DNA of 64,000 bases from JAGVSR01 sp964458265 (GTDB taxonomy: Bacteria > Pseudomonadota > Alphaproteobacteria > Rhizobiales > Hyphomicrobiaceae). Positions 17,932 through 26,249 of this stretch are shown in pieces (positions within the stretch are counted from its first letter, which is position 1; the number at the start of each line of letters is the position of its first letter). A model generated the notes under the pieces. It did not search any database, was not told the origin of the DNA, and worked only from the letters and a program-made list of their open reading frames with translations. Position numbers and translations under genes: made by a program. The stretch covers positions 39,314-103,313 of the forward strand of contig CAYWIF010000006.1 in assembly GCA_964458265.1 (NCBI GenBank). Reading direction: 5' to 3'.

Positions 17932-18527
17932 GCGACACAGTATCGATCATCGATGATGAAGCCTCTGTCCGGGACGCTGTCGGGATGCTGTTGGAAACCA
18001 ACGGGTATGCAACGGCGTCGTTTGCCAGCGTCGGCGAATTTCTGGATGCGCCGTTCGCTCCCGGCGCGATCGTGAGCGATGTGCGCATGCCGGAGACGAC
18101 GGGTCTCGATCTAGTGAGAAAATTGCAATCCAGTGATGACCCCCGGCCGGTCATACTGCTCACCGGGCACGGCGATATCGATATGGCCGTGCAAGCCTTG
18201 AAGCTCGGAGCGTTCGACTTCATCGAGAAGCCGTTCGATCTGGACCGTCTGCTGGCCGCCGTCAAATTGGCCATGGAGACGTCAGTCACCTCGATGAAGA
18301 CGACGATGGAGTTGCAGGAGCTTAAAACCCGTTATGCTTCGTTGTCCGACCGGCAGCGTGACACGATGCACTTGTTGATCCGCGGTCTTTCGAACAAGGA
18401 GATCGGTCTGGAACTCGGCATCAGCCCGCGGACGGTCGAAATTCACCGGACGTGGGTGATGACGCGGATGCAAGCCAAGTCGATGGCCGAACTTGTGCGC
18501 ATGGGGTTGGGGCTCGGGCTGGCCTGA
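17928..18527 (+). CDS. FixJ/NarL-type response regulator
   Basis: A 199-residue regulator: receiver domain (acidic pair D9/D10, phospho-acceptor D51, K at FIEKPFD) joined to a LuxR-type helix-turn-helix (LSDRQRDTMHLLIRGLSNKEIG then SPRTVEIHRTWVMTRM). The ATG overlaps the upstream MASE1 kinase stop, so they form one operon and surely one phosphorelay. The arrangement resembles FixJ, but the kinase has MASE1 rather than PAS/haem sensing, so oxygen control should not be assumed. Confidence 0.9.
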   Translation: MSDTVSIIDDEASVRDAVGMLLETNGYATASFASVGEFLDAPFAPGAIVSDVRMPETTGLDLVRKLQSSDDPRPVILLTGHGDIDMAVQALKLGAFDFIEKPFDLDRLLAAVKLAMETSVTSMKTTMELQELKTRYASLSDRQRDTMHLLIRGLSNKEIGLELGISPRTVEIHRTWVMTRMQAKSMAELVRMGLGLGLA

Positions 18528-18656
18528 TTCAGGCCCGATCAGGCCTAGGCCTCGCGCCGTCAACTTCGTTCGCCGTTTTTAGCGGTACTGAGCGCCGGAC
18601 TTGCCTAAGCTCATTCAGCGGAGCCGCATGGGGCGCGTTCCGCAAGGCAGCCTTTC

Positions 18657-20321
18657 ATGCGCAGCGGCGGACGCATTCTCGTCGACCAACTCGTCTTGCA
18701 GAAGGCAGGGGCGGTATTCCTCGTGCCCGGCGAGAGTTTTCTCGCGGTTCTCGACGCACTCTACGACGAAGCGGCCGTGCCCTCGATCGTGTGCCGGCAT
18801 GAGGGCGGGGCTGCCATGATGGCTGAGGCCGCAGGGCGGCTGACCGGGCGTCCGGGAATTGCGTTCGTCACGCGGGCGCCGGGCGCCACCAACGCGACCT
18901 CGGGTGTCTATGTCGCCGCCCAGGCGCAAACGCCGATGATCCTATTCGTCGGCCTGCCGCCGCGATCACGGGCGCATCTGACAGCATTTCAGGACTTCGA
19001 TCTTCCAGCGTTGTTCGGCGGCATGGCGAAGCATGTCGAGATTGCGTCCGCGGCGTCACGATTGCCCGAGACGGTCTCGCGCGCGTATTCGATTGCCCTC
19101 AACGGACGGCCGGGGCCGGTCGTCATCGGGCTGCCCGAGGATGTCTTGTCGGAGACGGCACAGGTGCCGGATGCGCCGTTTATCGCGCCGGCACGTGCGG
19201 AGCCTTCGGATGCAGCAATGGCGGAGATTGTTTCGCTGCTGACCGGAGCCGAACAACCCATCGTTATCGTCGGTGGGCCGCGCTGGTCACCGGCGGCGTA
19301 CGATGCGGTGCAAGTCTTCGCGCAGCGGTTCGATCTGCCCGTGGCGGCGGCATTCCGGGCGCAGGACTACATGGACAACCGGCATCCGTCGTATTGCGGG
19401 CATATCGGGATCAACATGGACGAGCGGCTGGCGCGGGCCATTCGCGCCTCCGATCTGTTGCTCGTCATCGGCGCGCCCCTCGACGAAATCGGGACCGGCG
19501 GATGGAGTGTGATCGCATCACCGGTTCCCACCCAGCGCATTATTCATGTGCATCCAGCGGGATTGGATCCGCGCGATGGTGTGCGTGTAGCCCATGAAGT
19601 CGTGGCAACCGCCGACGGCTTCGCGCAGGCTCTGGTGAAGCTGGACCCGCCGAATGCAGGGCGCTGGCGGACCTTCCGGCGTGATCTTCGCGCCGCCTAC
19701 GAACGTTCGCTCAGGCCGTTGCCGACACCGGGGGCCGTGCAGCTCGCCGAGGTCGTGCGCAAGGTTTCCGAGCGCGTCGCTGAAACGGGCATCATCACCA
19801 GCGGGGCCGGCAACTACAGCCAGTTCGTGCACCGCTATACGCGTTACGCGACGTATCCGTCGAGCCTTGCTCCGTCATCGGGATCGATGGGGTACGGGCT
19901 GCCGGCCGCCATCGCGGCGAAACTCGAATATCCGGATCGCACTGTCGTGGCTTATGCCGGCGACGGGTGTTTCATGATGACGGCTCAGGAACTGTCAACG
20001 GCGGTCCAGTATGGCCTGCCCATCGTCGTGATCGTTGCCGACAACGGCATGTACGGCACGATCCGGATGCATCAGGAAAAGACCTACCCGGGCCGAGTCA
20101 GTGGGACCTCGCTTATCAATCCGGATTTTGCGGAGTTTGCGCGCAGCTTTGGCGCATATGGCGCCAACGTGAGCGAGACGGCGGAGTTCGATAAGGCGTT
20201 CGAGGAGGCGCTGGCGTGCGGTGGGCCGGCGGTGATCGCGGTGAAACTGGATGCCGAGGCCCTGACGCCGGCGGCGACGCTCTCGGACTTGCGCGCGCTG
20301 GGCGAGAGGCGCACCGTTTGA
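18657..20321 (+). CDS. Thiamine pyrophosphate-dependent enzyme (acetolactate synthase-like)
   Basis: A 554-residue protein with the three-domain architecture of the acetohydroxyacid synthase large-subunit superfamily. The N-terminal PYR domain has the catalytic Glu in CRHEGGAAMMAEAAG. A central domain follows (PVVIGLPEDVL, IVIVGGPRW). The C-terminal PP domain has GDGCFMMTAQEL and N at VADNGMYGTIRMHQ, the ThDP/Mg-binding GDG-N motif. No small regulatory subunit (IlvH) is adjacent, so it is probably a catabolic or specialised decarboxylase/ligase rather than the biosynthetic enzyme. It begins 130 bases after the FixJ-like regulator, whose link to it is possible but unproven. Confidence 0.85.
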   Translation: MRSGGRILVDQLVLQKAGAVFLVPGESFLAVLDALYDEAAVPSIVCRHEGGAAMMAEAAGRLTGRPGIAFVTRAPGATNATSGVYVAAQAQTPMILFVGLPPRSRAHLTAFQDFDLPALFGGMAKHVEIASAASRLPETVSRAYSIALNGRPGPVVIGLPEDVLSETAQVPDAPFIAPARAEPSDAAMAEIVSLLTGAEQPIVIVGGPRWSPAAYDAVQVFAQRFDLPVAAAFRAQDYMDNRHPSYCGHIGINMDERLARAIRASDLLLVIGAPLDEIGTGGWSVIASPVPTQRIIHVHPAGLDPRDGVRVAHEVVATADGFAQALVKLDPPNAGRWRTFRRDLRAAYERSLRPLPTPGAVQLAEVVRKVSERVAETGIITSGAGNYSQFVHRYTRYATYPSSLAPSSGSMGYGLPAAIAAKLEYPDRTVVAYAGDGCFMMTAQELSTAVQYGLPIVVIVADNGMYGTIRMHQEKTYPGRVSGTSLINPDFAEFARSFGAYGANVSETAEFDKAFEEALACGGPAVIAVKLDAEALTPAATLSDLRALGERRTV

Positions 20322-20503
20322 ACGGTTACGCAATCGTTACGATGTGTGCCGCGAGGTCTTAAAAAACAGTAAAATGGCGCGAAAGTGGATTAGCGATGTT
20401 GGGCGATCATCGTCGACTGTAAGACATTTTTGGGATAAACAAATCATCAACGCGGTGATTGCGATTGACGATAACTGAACCTCGACAGCAACGAGCCAGC
20501 ACC

Positions 20504-20680
20504 ATGGATCTTCAAGCCCACACATTGATCGGCACGGCATCGCCGCGCTGGGCCAAGGTGTTGGCGCTCGCCTGCTTCGCTGTCGCGGGCGGTCTGCTCA
20601 TCGAGTCGCTGGCGGATGCGCAGAAGGCCGGTTCGGCGGCTCGTTCGAGCGCGTCCATTGTCTTCCACGCCGTTTCCTGA
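20504..20680 (+). CDS. Possible small membrane protein (58 residues)
   Basis: A short ORF starting MDLQAHTLIGTASPRWAK with one hydrophobic segment (VLALACFAVAGGLLIESLA) and a Ser/Ala-rich tail. The ribosome site is weak. A good intrinsic terminator follows 36 bases after its stop, which supports a transcription unit ending here. I do not recognise it; it may not be coding. Confidence 0.4.
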   Translation: MDLQAHTLIGTASPRWAKVLALACFAVAGGLLIESLADAQKAGSAARSSASIVFHAVS

Positions 20681-20715
20681 ATTCTCCTCCCCCACCACTT
20701 GGTTCGAAGCCGGAG

Positions 20716-20748
20716 CCTCCACCTTAATAAGGTGGGGGCTTCTGCTTT
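20716..20748. terminator. Intrinsic terminator between convergent genes
   Basis: CCTCCACCTT pairs with AAGGTGGGGG around AAT (10 base pairs with one T-G), followed by CTTCTGCTTTT. It lies after the 58-residue ORF (plus strand) and 16 bases beyond the stop of the minus-strand PhnN-like gene. It probably serves the plus strand; the opposite strand lacks a clear T-run. Confidence 0.75.
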
Positions 20749-20763
20749 TGGAGATTTCGGCGA

Positions 20764-21309
20764 TCAGATGCCGGCGGGGGCAAACTGGCGTTGCGCCAGG
20801 GCGTCGAGCACACGATTGAAGCGGCGGACGGCTTCGGCGATATCGCCCGGATTGCGGACAGATGTTGTGCCGGGGCAGCGGTTGGCGCTGGGCCGGGCGG
20901 CATCGACCTCGGATGCGAGCGGAATGACTTCGACGTTGGGCCAGAGGGCGCGAAAGCGATCGACGGCGGCCGGAGGAACGGCGATGACGACGATGCGGCC
21001 GGCGTCGAGCGCCGCAAGCGCACCGGCCGTCAAACCGTGGTCGGCATCGGCATGTTGCCAGCTGACCGCGAAGCCGCGGTTCCTTTCGATGTCGCGAAAT
21101 ACGCGGCGTGGAACGCCGATGTGTTCGCTGTCGAGGGCGGATGGTCGCGTTTGCAGACGCGCCGGGAACTCAAGGCGTGGGTCGTCGGCGTAGCGACGGC
21201 GCGCCGAGGCAATGAGAACGTCCTTACCGCGCGCTTCGGCACCGGAGAGAAGCACGAGGAGGCCCGCGCGTGATCGGTTCGCGGCGCTAGCGCAGGCTAT
21301 ATCCGTCAT
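20764..21309 (-). CDS. PhnN-like ribose 1,5-bisphosphokinase homologue (divergent, orphan)
   Basis: A 181-residue P-loop protein resembling PhnN and guanylate kinases. It has the Walker-A-like GAEARGKD (residues about 23-30; PhnN also carries GKD), RLEFPARLQTRPS, a segment with HGLTAGALAALDAGRIVVIAVP matching the PhnN HGL-YGIP region, and LWPNVEVIPL. The C-terminal RL--RGRE block of PhnN is not recognisable. PhnN makes PRPP from ribose 1,5-bisphosphate during phosphonate breakdown, but no other phn gene is near. Activity is uncertain. It is downstream of ilvA on the same strand (137-base gap). Confidence 0.6.
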   Translation of the reverse strand: MTDIACASAANRSRAGLLVLLSGAEARGKDVLIASARRRYADDPRLEFPARLQTRPSALDSEHIGVPRRVFRDIERNRGFAVSWQHADADHGLTAGALAALDAGRIVVIAVPPAAVDRFRALWPNVEVIPLASEVDAARPSANRCPGTTSVRNPGDIAEAVRRFNRVLDALAQRQFAPAGI

Positions 21310-21446
21310 GTGGGCAATCTCCGCCTGGCGTGCTCATCCAGCGACTCGTTGTTCGCCGGGCGAGACTAGCGGGGCGGCGACGCGCGCGCCGTGGCGGCGG
21401 CGGCACAGGTGCGCGATTCGATTTTAGAACAACGGACGGGTGACGA

Positions 21447-22694
21447 TCATGTTTCGGCGGCCGATCGTTTGACGAGAACGCGGTAGCCAGATTTCTCCAG
21501 CATGGCGACGGTGGCGGTGAGATGCCCCGCGTCGCGGGTTTCGATGACGAGATTGAGTTCCGTGCCTTTGGCGGGCAGGTCGGTGAACACCCGCTGGTGA
21601 TAGACCTCGACGATGTTGGCGCCTGCCGTGCCGATGACGCCGGAGACCTTGGCAAGCTGACCCGGCCGGTCGGGTATGTCGATGGCCAGGCGGGCGAGGC
21701 GCCCATCGCGGGCCAGTTCGCGGGTCAGCACACTGGCGAGCAAGCGGCTGTCGATATTGCCGCCGCACAGAACGAGTCCGACCCTGCGCTCCCGGAAGCG
21801 ATGGGGATCGGCGATGATAGCCGCCAAGCCGGCAGCGCCGGCACCCTCGACCACGGTTTTTTCGATGCCAATGAGGAGTGCGACCGCGCGTTCGATCTGC
21901 GCCTCGCCGACGAGCATGATGTCGTCGACGACGTTGGTGATGATCGAATGGGTGAGGCTGCCGGGTTCTTTGACCGCGATGCCTTCGGCTAGCGTGTCGC
22001 CGCCGATGGGAAGGTTGGCGTGTTTGACCAGGTTGTACATCGACGGATAGAGGCTGGCTTCCACGCCGACAATGCGGATCGACGGCTTCAATGCGCGCGC
22101 CGCTGTCGCCATGCCGGAGATCAGGCCGCCGCCACCGATCGGGATGACGAGGTCGTCCAGCTCTGGATTGGCTGCGAGCATTTCCAGCGCGATGGTGCCC
22201 TGCCCTGCGATAACGGCCGGATCGTCAAACGGGTGAATGAATGTGTAGCCTTCATCGCGAACCAGCTTGCGGGTGGCGCGGGCGCTGTCTTCGAAGGTGG
22301 CGCCGTCGAGGATGACGCGCGCTCCCAGCGCACGGGTGTTCTCGACCTTTACGGCCGGCGTTCCCTCGGGCATCACAATGGTTGCCGGAATGCCGAGGCG
22401 GGCTGCGTGGTAGGCGACGCCCTGGGCGTGGTTGCCGGCAGACATGGCGATGACGCCGGCAGCCCTTTCGGCTGCGGAGAGGCTTGCAAGCTTGTTGAGT
22501 GCGCCGCGTTCCTTGTAAGCGCCGGTGAATTGCAGGTTTTCGAATTTCAGCCAGATCTCACACCCGAGCAGAGCTGATAGCGTGCGGCTCAGCGCGAACG
22601 GCGTCGCGACAATTGCGCCTTTGAGGGTTTGCGCGGCGGCTGTGATCGCGTCCAAGGTCAAGGCTGCGGTTTCTGGTTCGGCCTCGCGCGTCAT
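21447..22694 (-). CDS. ilvA: Threonine ammonia-lyase (threonine dehydratase) with ACT domain
   Basis: A 415-residue PLP enzyme converting threonine to 2-oxobutanoate, the first step toward isoleucine or in threonine breakdown. The PLP lysine is in FENLQFTGAYKERGA (K61), the phosphate loop is IPIGGGGLISG, and GAGAAGLAAI lies later. A single C-terminal ACT domain (about 335-415) resembles the short, single-ACT forms rather than the two-ACT E. coli IlvA. The ATG at 22692-22694 has GGAGAAG just upstream; earlier in-frame starts are unsupported. It is divergent from the 3-hydroxyisobutyrate-dehydrogenase-like gene. Confidence 0.9.
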   Translation of the reverse strand: MTREAEPETAALTLDAITAAAQTLKGAIVATPFALSRTLSALLGCEIWLKFENLQFTGAYKERGALNKLASLSAAERAAGVIAMSAGNHAQGVAYHAARLGIPATIVMPEGTPAVKVENTRALGARVILDGATFEDSARATRKLVRDEGYTFIHPFDDPAVIAGQGTIALEMLAANPELDDLVIPIGGGGLISGMATAARALKPSIRIVGVEASLYPSMYNLVKHANLPIGGDTLAEGIAVKEPGSLTHSIITNVVDDIMLVGEAQIERAVALLIGIEKTVVEGAGAAGLAAIIADPHRFRERRVGLVLCGGNIDSRLLASVLTRELARDGRLARLAIDIPDRPGQLAKVSGVIGTAGANIVEVYHQRVFTDLPAKGTELNLVIETRDAGHLTATVAMLEKSGYRVLVKRSAAET

Positions 22695-22816
22695 TGCCTT
22701 CTCCGGATGGTCATTGCGAACGTTCCTGCAACCAAGGGCGGCGGGCGAGACGCCCGGTTGCCGATCCGGTATATCGCACCCGGGCGCAAACAGTGTCGCG
22801 AAAGGAATGAACTGCA

Positions 22817-23698
22817 ATGGCGAAGGTCGCTTGGATCGGACTCGGGGTGATGGGGTTTCCCATGGCGGGGCATCTCAAGGTCCGCGGCGGCCATGACGTG
22901 ACGGTCTTCAACCGGACGGACGCGAAAGCCACCGCCTGGGTGGCGAGATATGGAGAAGGCCGCACGGCACCCTCGCCAATCTCGGCAGCACGCGGGGCCG
23001 AATTCGTCTTTGCCTGTGTCGGTAACGACGACGATCTGCGGGCCGTGACGATCGGGCCTGATGGCGCCTTCCATAGCATGGAGCCGGGAGCCGTCTTCAT
23101 CGATCACACAACCGCGTCGGCAGAGGTTGCACGCGAACTTGCGTCCGCTGCGCGCGAAAGAGGTCTGTTTTTTATCGATGCGCCGGTGTCGGGCGGGCAG
23201 GCCGGCGCCGAGAATGGGCAACTTGCGATCATGTGCGGCGGCGAGGCGGACGCGTTCGCACGCGCGCTGCCGATGATGAGAACGTATGCGAGGCTGGCGA
23301 CGCTGATGGGTGCGGCGGGTGCCGGACAGTTGACCAAGATGGTCAACCAGATCGCCATCGCGGGACTGCTGCAGGGACTGTCGGAAGCGATCAATTTTGC
23401 GGAGCGCGCGGGGCTCGATGTGGAGAGCGTGATCGGCGTGATCTCGAAAGGCGCGGCGCAATCCTGGCAGATGGAAAACCGCTGGACGGCGATGCATGCG
23501 CGCGCGTTCGATTTTGGCTTCGCGGTCGACTGGATGCGCAAGGATTTGGGAATTTGTCTCGCCGAAGCGCAGCGTTGCGGCGCAGCACTGCCGGTTACGC
23601 GGCTGGTCGACGGCTATTACGCCGACGTTCAGGCCATGAATGGAGGACGTTACGACACGTCCAGCCTGATTCTACGGCTCGACGATCAGACGCCGTAG
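22817..23698 (+). CDS. NAD(P)-dependent 3-hydroxyisobutyrate dehydrogenase-like oxidoreductase
   Basis: A 293-residue beta-hydroxyacid dehydrogenase. The N-terminal Rossmann motif is WIGLGVMGFPMAGHL (residues 6-20). The substrate loop reads FIDAPVSGGQAGAENG, and the catalytic lysine sits in GQLTKMVNQIAIAG. The C-terminal helical domain has FDFGFAVDWMRKDLG. This family includes 3-hydroxyisobutyrate, tartronate semialdehyde and succinic-semialdehyde reductases; the exact substrate is not readable. The ATG follows an AAAGGAATG-type ribosome region. Confidence 0.88.
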   Translation: MAKVAWIGLGVMGFPMAGHLKVRGGHDVTVFNRTDAKATAWVARYGEGRTAPSPISAARGAEFVFACVGNDDDLRAVTIGPDGAFHSMEPGAVFIDHTTASAEVARELASAARERGLFFIDAPVSGGQAGAENGQLAIMCGGEADAFARALPMMRTYARLATLMGAAGAGQLTKMVNQIAIAGLLQGLSEAINFAERAGLDVESVIGVISKGAAQSWQMENRWTAMHARAFDFGFAVDWMRKDLGICLAEAQRCGAALPVTRLVDGYYADVQAMNGGRYDTSSLILRLDDQTP

Positions 23699-23865
23699 TT
23701 GCGCCGCAGCAGTGCGACGCACGCGGTTTATGCAAGGTTTAGAAATAAAACTTGGTCGTCACACTCTCGACAACCGGCGAAAGTAGGTAGTTACTGGGAA
23801 CACGGGGAGGAGAGCAGAAACGGTCTTGCAGATTGGGACCTGCGAGGCGCATCAGGAGGAGCACC

Positions 23866-24072
23866 ATGGCTTTGCCGACGGTATCGATCGACAACCGGGA
23901 AATCATCCTGCTCAGCGGTTTTGAAACCGTGCCTTCCGAGGCGAGCGGAACGGCGAGAATACCCTTCGTCGTCATTCTAGACGAGCGTCAGCTGGAACGC
24001 TCCGTGAAGAACGACAATTCAGATGCAGTCGCATATGGCTACGTCGCGGGGCGCTGGGTCGCCGTCGCCTGA
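23866..24072 (+). CDS. Uncharacterised 68-residue protein, single-gene unit
   Basis: A small soluble protein beginning MALPTVSIDNREIILLSGFE and ending AVAYGYVAGRWVAVA. It has an ideal ribosome site, AGGAGGA, five bases before the ATG. A perfect 17-base-pair terminator hairpin follows at 24094. It has no signal peptide, cysteine or known domain that I recognise. The strong translation signal and isolated unit suggest a genuine, well-expressed gene. The 160-base leader upstream has no clear promoter consensus by eye. Confidence 0.7.
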   Translation: MALPTVSIDNREIILLSGFETVPSEASGTARIPFVVILDERQLERSVKNDNSDAVAYGYVAGRWVAVA

Positions 24073-24093
24073 TTAGCCTTGAATATTTGCGAT

Positions 24094-24136
24094 AACCAAG
24101 GGCGCGCCGTCCGGCACGGCGCGCCCTTGGTTGTTT
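24094..24136 (+). terminator. Very strong intrinsic terminator
   Basis: AACCAAGGGCGCGCCGT pairs perfectly with ACGGCGCGCCCTTGGTT (17 base pairs) around the five-base loop CCGGC, followed by GTTT. It lies 21 bases after the 68-residue gene and 21 bases before the end of the convergent Lrp gene. The flanking AACC/GGTT pairs let it work in both directions, although T-runs are short on both sides. Confidence 0.85.
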
Positions 24137-24157
24137 GAGGTTTTATCGGACCTGAGA

Positions 24158-24640
24158 TCAGGTTGCGTCACGGACCGCGCGGGCAAACTGAAGTGGCAGG
24201 GCGGTCGTGTATTTCATCTGTTCCATGGCGAAGGCGGAGGAGACCTTCGCAATCTCGATGCGCGAGATCATCTTCTTGTAGAATTCGTCATAAGCGCGGA
24301 TGTCGGGAACGACGACGCGGAGCAAATAATCGACCTCGCCGGACATTCGATAGAATTCAATGACTTCTGGGAAGTCATCGACGGCCTGATGAAATTTTTC
24401 AAGCCACGCGGTCGAATGCTTGTCGGTCTTGATCGAGACGAAGACCGTGACCCCGGCGTTGACCTTCTCGGGTTCTAGGACGGCGACACGTTTGCGGATT
24501 ACGCCCGTTTCCTCGAGCTTTTGGATGCGGCGCCAGCAGGGCGTCGTCGATAGCCCCACTTCCTTGCCAATGTCGGCGACCGGGCGCGTGCAGTCCTCTT
24601 GCAGGATCGAGAGGATCTTGACGTCCATTTCGTCGAGCAT
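24158..24640 (-). CDS. Lrp/AsnC family transcriptional regulator
   Basis: A 160-residue regulator with an N-terminal helix-turn-helix (ILSILQEDCTRPVADIGKEVGLSTTPCWRRIQKLEETGVI) and a C-terminal RAM/AsnC ligand domain (VFVSIKT, EVIEFYRMSGEVDYLLRVVV). The ATG at 24638-24640 is chosen because GGAGG lies five bases upstream. Lrp-type regulators sense amino acids. Its target is not evident: the upstream neighbour (uracil-DNA-glycosylase family) is separated by 101 bases on the same strand. Confidence 0.92.
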   Translation of the reverse strand: MLDEMDVKILSILQEDCTRPVADIGKEVGLSTTPCWRRIQKLEETGVIRKRVAVLEPEKVNAGVTVFVSIKTDKHSTAWLEKFHQAVDDFPEVIEFYRMSGEVDYLLRVVVPDIRAYDEFYKKMISRIEIAKVSSAFAMEQMKYTTALPLQFARAVRDAT

Positions 24641-24741
24641 GCGGCCTCCGAAGGGCAAAATCATTCTACATATTATGGATGAGGACGCCTGTGTTGGAAA
24701 GGTGTTTTGGCATAGTGCACATCAGCGGAACGAGTTGCCGT

Positions 24742-25389
24742 TCAGATGCACCTGGCGACCGAGCGGCGGACGACGGGCAGAACGTGCGATTGAAACCATG
24801 GGTTGGCCTTCAGCCAACCGGTGTTGCGCCAGGATGGGTGGGGCAGCGGGATCGCGAGCACGCTGTGATCGCCCGCGAGCGGCCGGGGCCCGGAGCGCAC
24901 GGTGTCGGTGAGCCTCGTGGCGCCGGGGCCGAGATGCCAGCGTTGAGCGTGGGTGCCGACGAGCAGGACGAGTTCGAGAGATGTCAGTTCCGCCATGAGG
25001 CGCCCACGCCAGAGCGGCGCGCATTCCTTGCGCGGCGGGAGATCGCCGCCTTTGGCATCCTGACCTGGAAAGCAGAAGCCCATGGGGGCAATGGCAATGC
25101 GCGTTTCGTCGTAGAAAACGGCGGGCGTCACGTCCATCCACTCGCGCAGGCGATCACCGGAGCGGTCGTCGAACGGTTTTCCGGAGGCGTGAACTTTTGT
25201 TCCTGGTGCTTGGCCAACGATGAGAATTCGCGCGGTGTCGGAGGCGCGAACAACCGGACGGGGTTCGTGGGGAAGCGGCAAACCTTCAGGATAGGTGTGG
25301 CAGATGCGGCATCCGCGGATTTCGGCGAGTAACCGGTCGAGTGACGCCGGATCGGCCGAGTTTGGTTTTTTCGTGCGCGATGATGTCAA
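24742..25389 (-). CDS. Uracil-DNA glycosylase family protein
   Basis: A protein of about 215 residues with the UDG-superfamily signature ILIVGQAPGTKVHASGKPFDDRSGDRLREWM. The C-terminal block is PLPHPSWRNTGWLKANPWF, and an N-terminal CRIC pair could be part of an iron-sulphur site as in family 4 enzymes, though the remaining ligands are unclear. It is expected to remove uracil from DNA or act in a related repair reaction. The start is a TTG at 25387-25389 overlapping the stop of the upstream MBL gene (TTGA), so expression is probably coupled. The open frame extends far upstream but antisense-like sequence there is not coding. Confidence 0.75.
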   Translation of the reverse strand: MTSSRTKKPNSADPASLDRLLAEIRGCRICHTYPEGLPLPHEPRPVVRASDTARILIVGQAPGTKVHASGKPFDDRSGDRLREWMDVTPAVFYDETRIAIAPMGFCFPGQDAKGGDLPPRKECAPLWRGRLMAELTSLELVLLVGTHAQRWHLGPGATRLTDTVRSGPRPLAGDHSVLAIPLPHPSWRNTGWLKANPWFQSHVLPVVRRSVARCI

Positions 25390-26129
25390 ATTGTCAGCTT
25401 CATCCCGTCGGCGGCTATGGCGACGCGAGGATGCGCAATGTTGTGCTGATTGGCCAGCATTTCCGGGCCCATGTGGGTCAGGAGAACGCTGCGCGCCGAA
25501 ATGCGCGGAAGCACCTTTTCGAGGACTCGCCAGCTCAAATGCCAGCGTGCGGGCGTATCGTAGGCGTAGCACTCGCTGATGAAGAGATCGGCCTGATCGG
25601 CGGCCTCGACGAGGCTTTCGACCCACTCCGTATCGCCGGAGAATGCCAGCACCTTGCCGTCGACCGCCAAGCGAAGGGCATAAGGGGTTGCGCCGGATGG
25701 ATGGCTCACTTCGAAGGGTGTCACCGTCACGCCGCCGACAGTCAGGGGCTCGCGGGCACGATACGTGCGAAACGTCAGCGCGAACGGCCGCGGTGTTGTG
25801 GTCGCGCCGGGAAACAGCGCCTCGGCGGCAGCCGCAAAGCGTTCCTCGATCCCCACAGGCCCGGTGATGACGAGAGGTGCGGTCCGCTTGCCGACGTATA
25901 TGGCGTGGATCAACCACCAGACGAGCCCAGCGAAGTGGTCGCCGTGCAGGTGGGAAATGAAGATCGTATCGATGCTGTTGGGATCAATGCCCTCGCGATT
26001 GAGGCCGATGAGGCTTGTCGCGCCGCAGTCGATCAGGAAAGCGCCCGTGTCGTGCGCGACATGGAAGCAGGTTTGCAGCCGCCCGCCGCTCCCGAACGCA
26101 TCGCTACAGCCAATAACGGATAGTTGCAT
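25386..26129 (-). CDS. MBL-fold metallo-hydrolase (RNase Z-like)
   Basis: A 247-residue metallo-beta-lactamase fold enzyme. The metal-binding HLHGDHFAGLVWWL motif is present, with further ligands in FEVSHPSG, AFSGDTEW and LLTHMGPE. The overall layout is that of RNase Z/arylsulfatase-type hydrolases. The substrate is unknown. The ATG at 26127-26129 is preceded by AAGGGG. It is the first gene of a two-gene unit with the uracil-DNA glycosylase family gene. Confidence 0.85.
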   Translation of the reverse strand: MQLSVIGCSDAFGSGGRLQTCFHVAHDTGAFLIDCGATSLIGLNREGIDPNSIDTIFISHLHGDHFAGLVWWLIHAIYVGKRTAPLVITGPVGIEERFAAAAEALFPGATTTPRPFALTFRTYRAREPLTVGGVTVTPFEVSHPSGATPYALRLAVDGKVLAFSGDTEWVESLVEAADQADLFISECYAYDTPARWHLSWRVLEKVLPRISARSVLLTHMGPEMLANQHNIAHPRVAIAADGMKLTI

Positions 26130-26249
26130 GTCGCCCCTTCGTGCCCCTTCGGCGTTCGATGCTAGGCTGGCGCTGCCCCATCTTCTGTTCCGCACGTAAC
26201 AGTGGCGGGCCGATGGGGCAACTCTCGTGGTCCGCTTCGTATGCGCAGA

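Noticed and set aside
23797..23824. Possible EcfG-type general-stress promoter GGAAC...CGGTC upstream of the 68-residue gene
   Set aside because: The spacing (19 bases) is longer than the usual 16-17 and the -10 element differs from CGTT.
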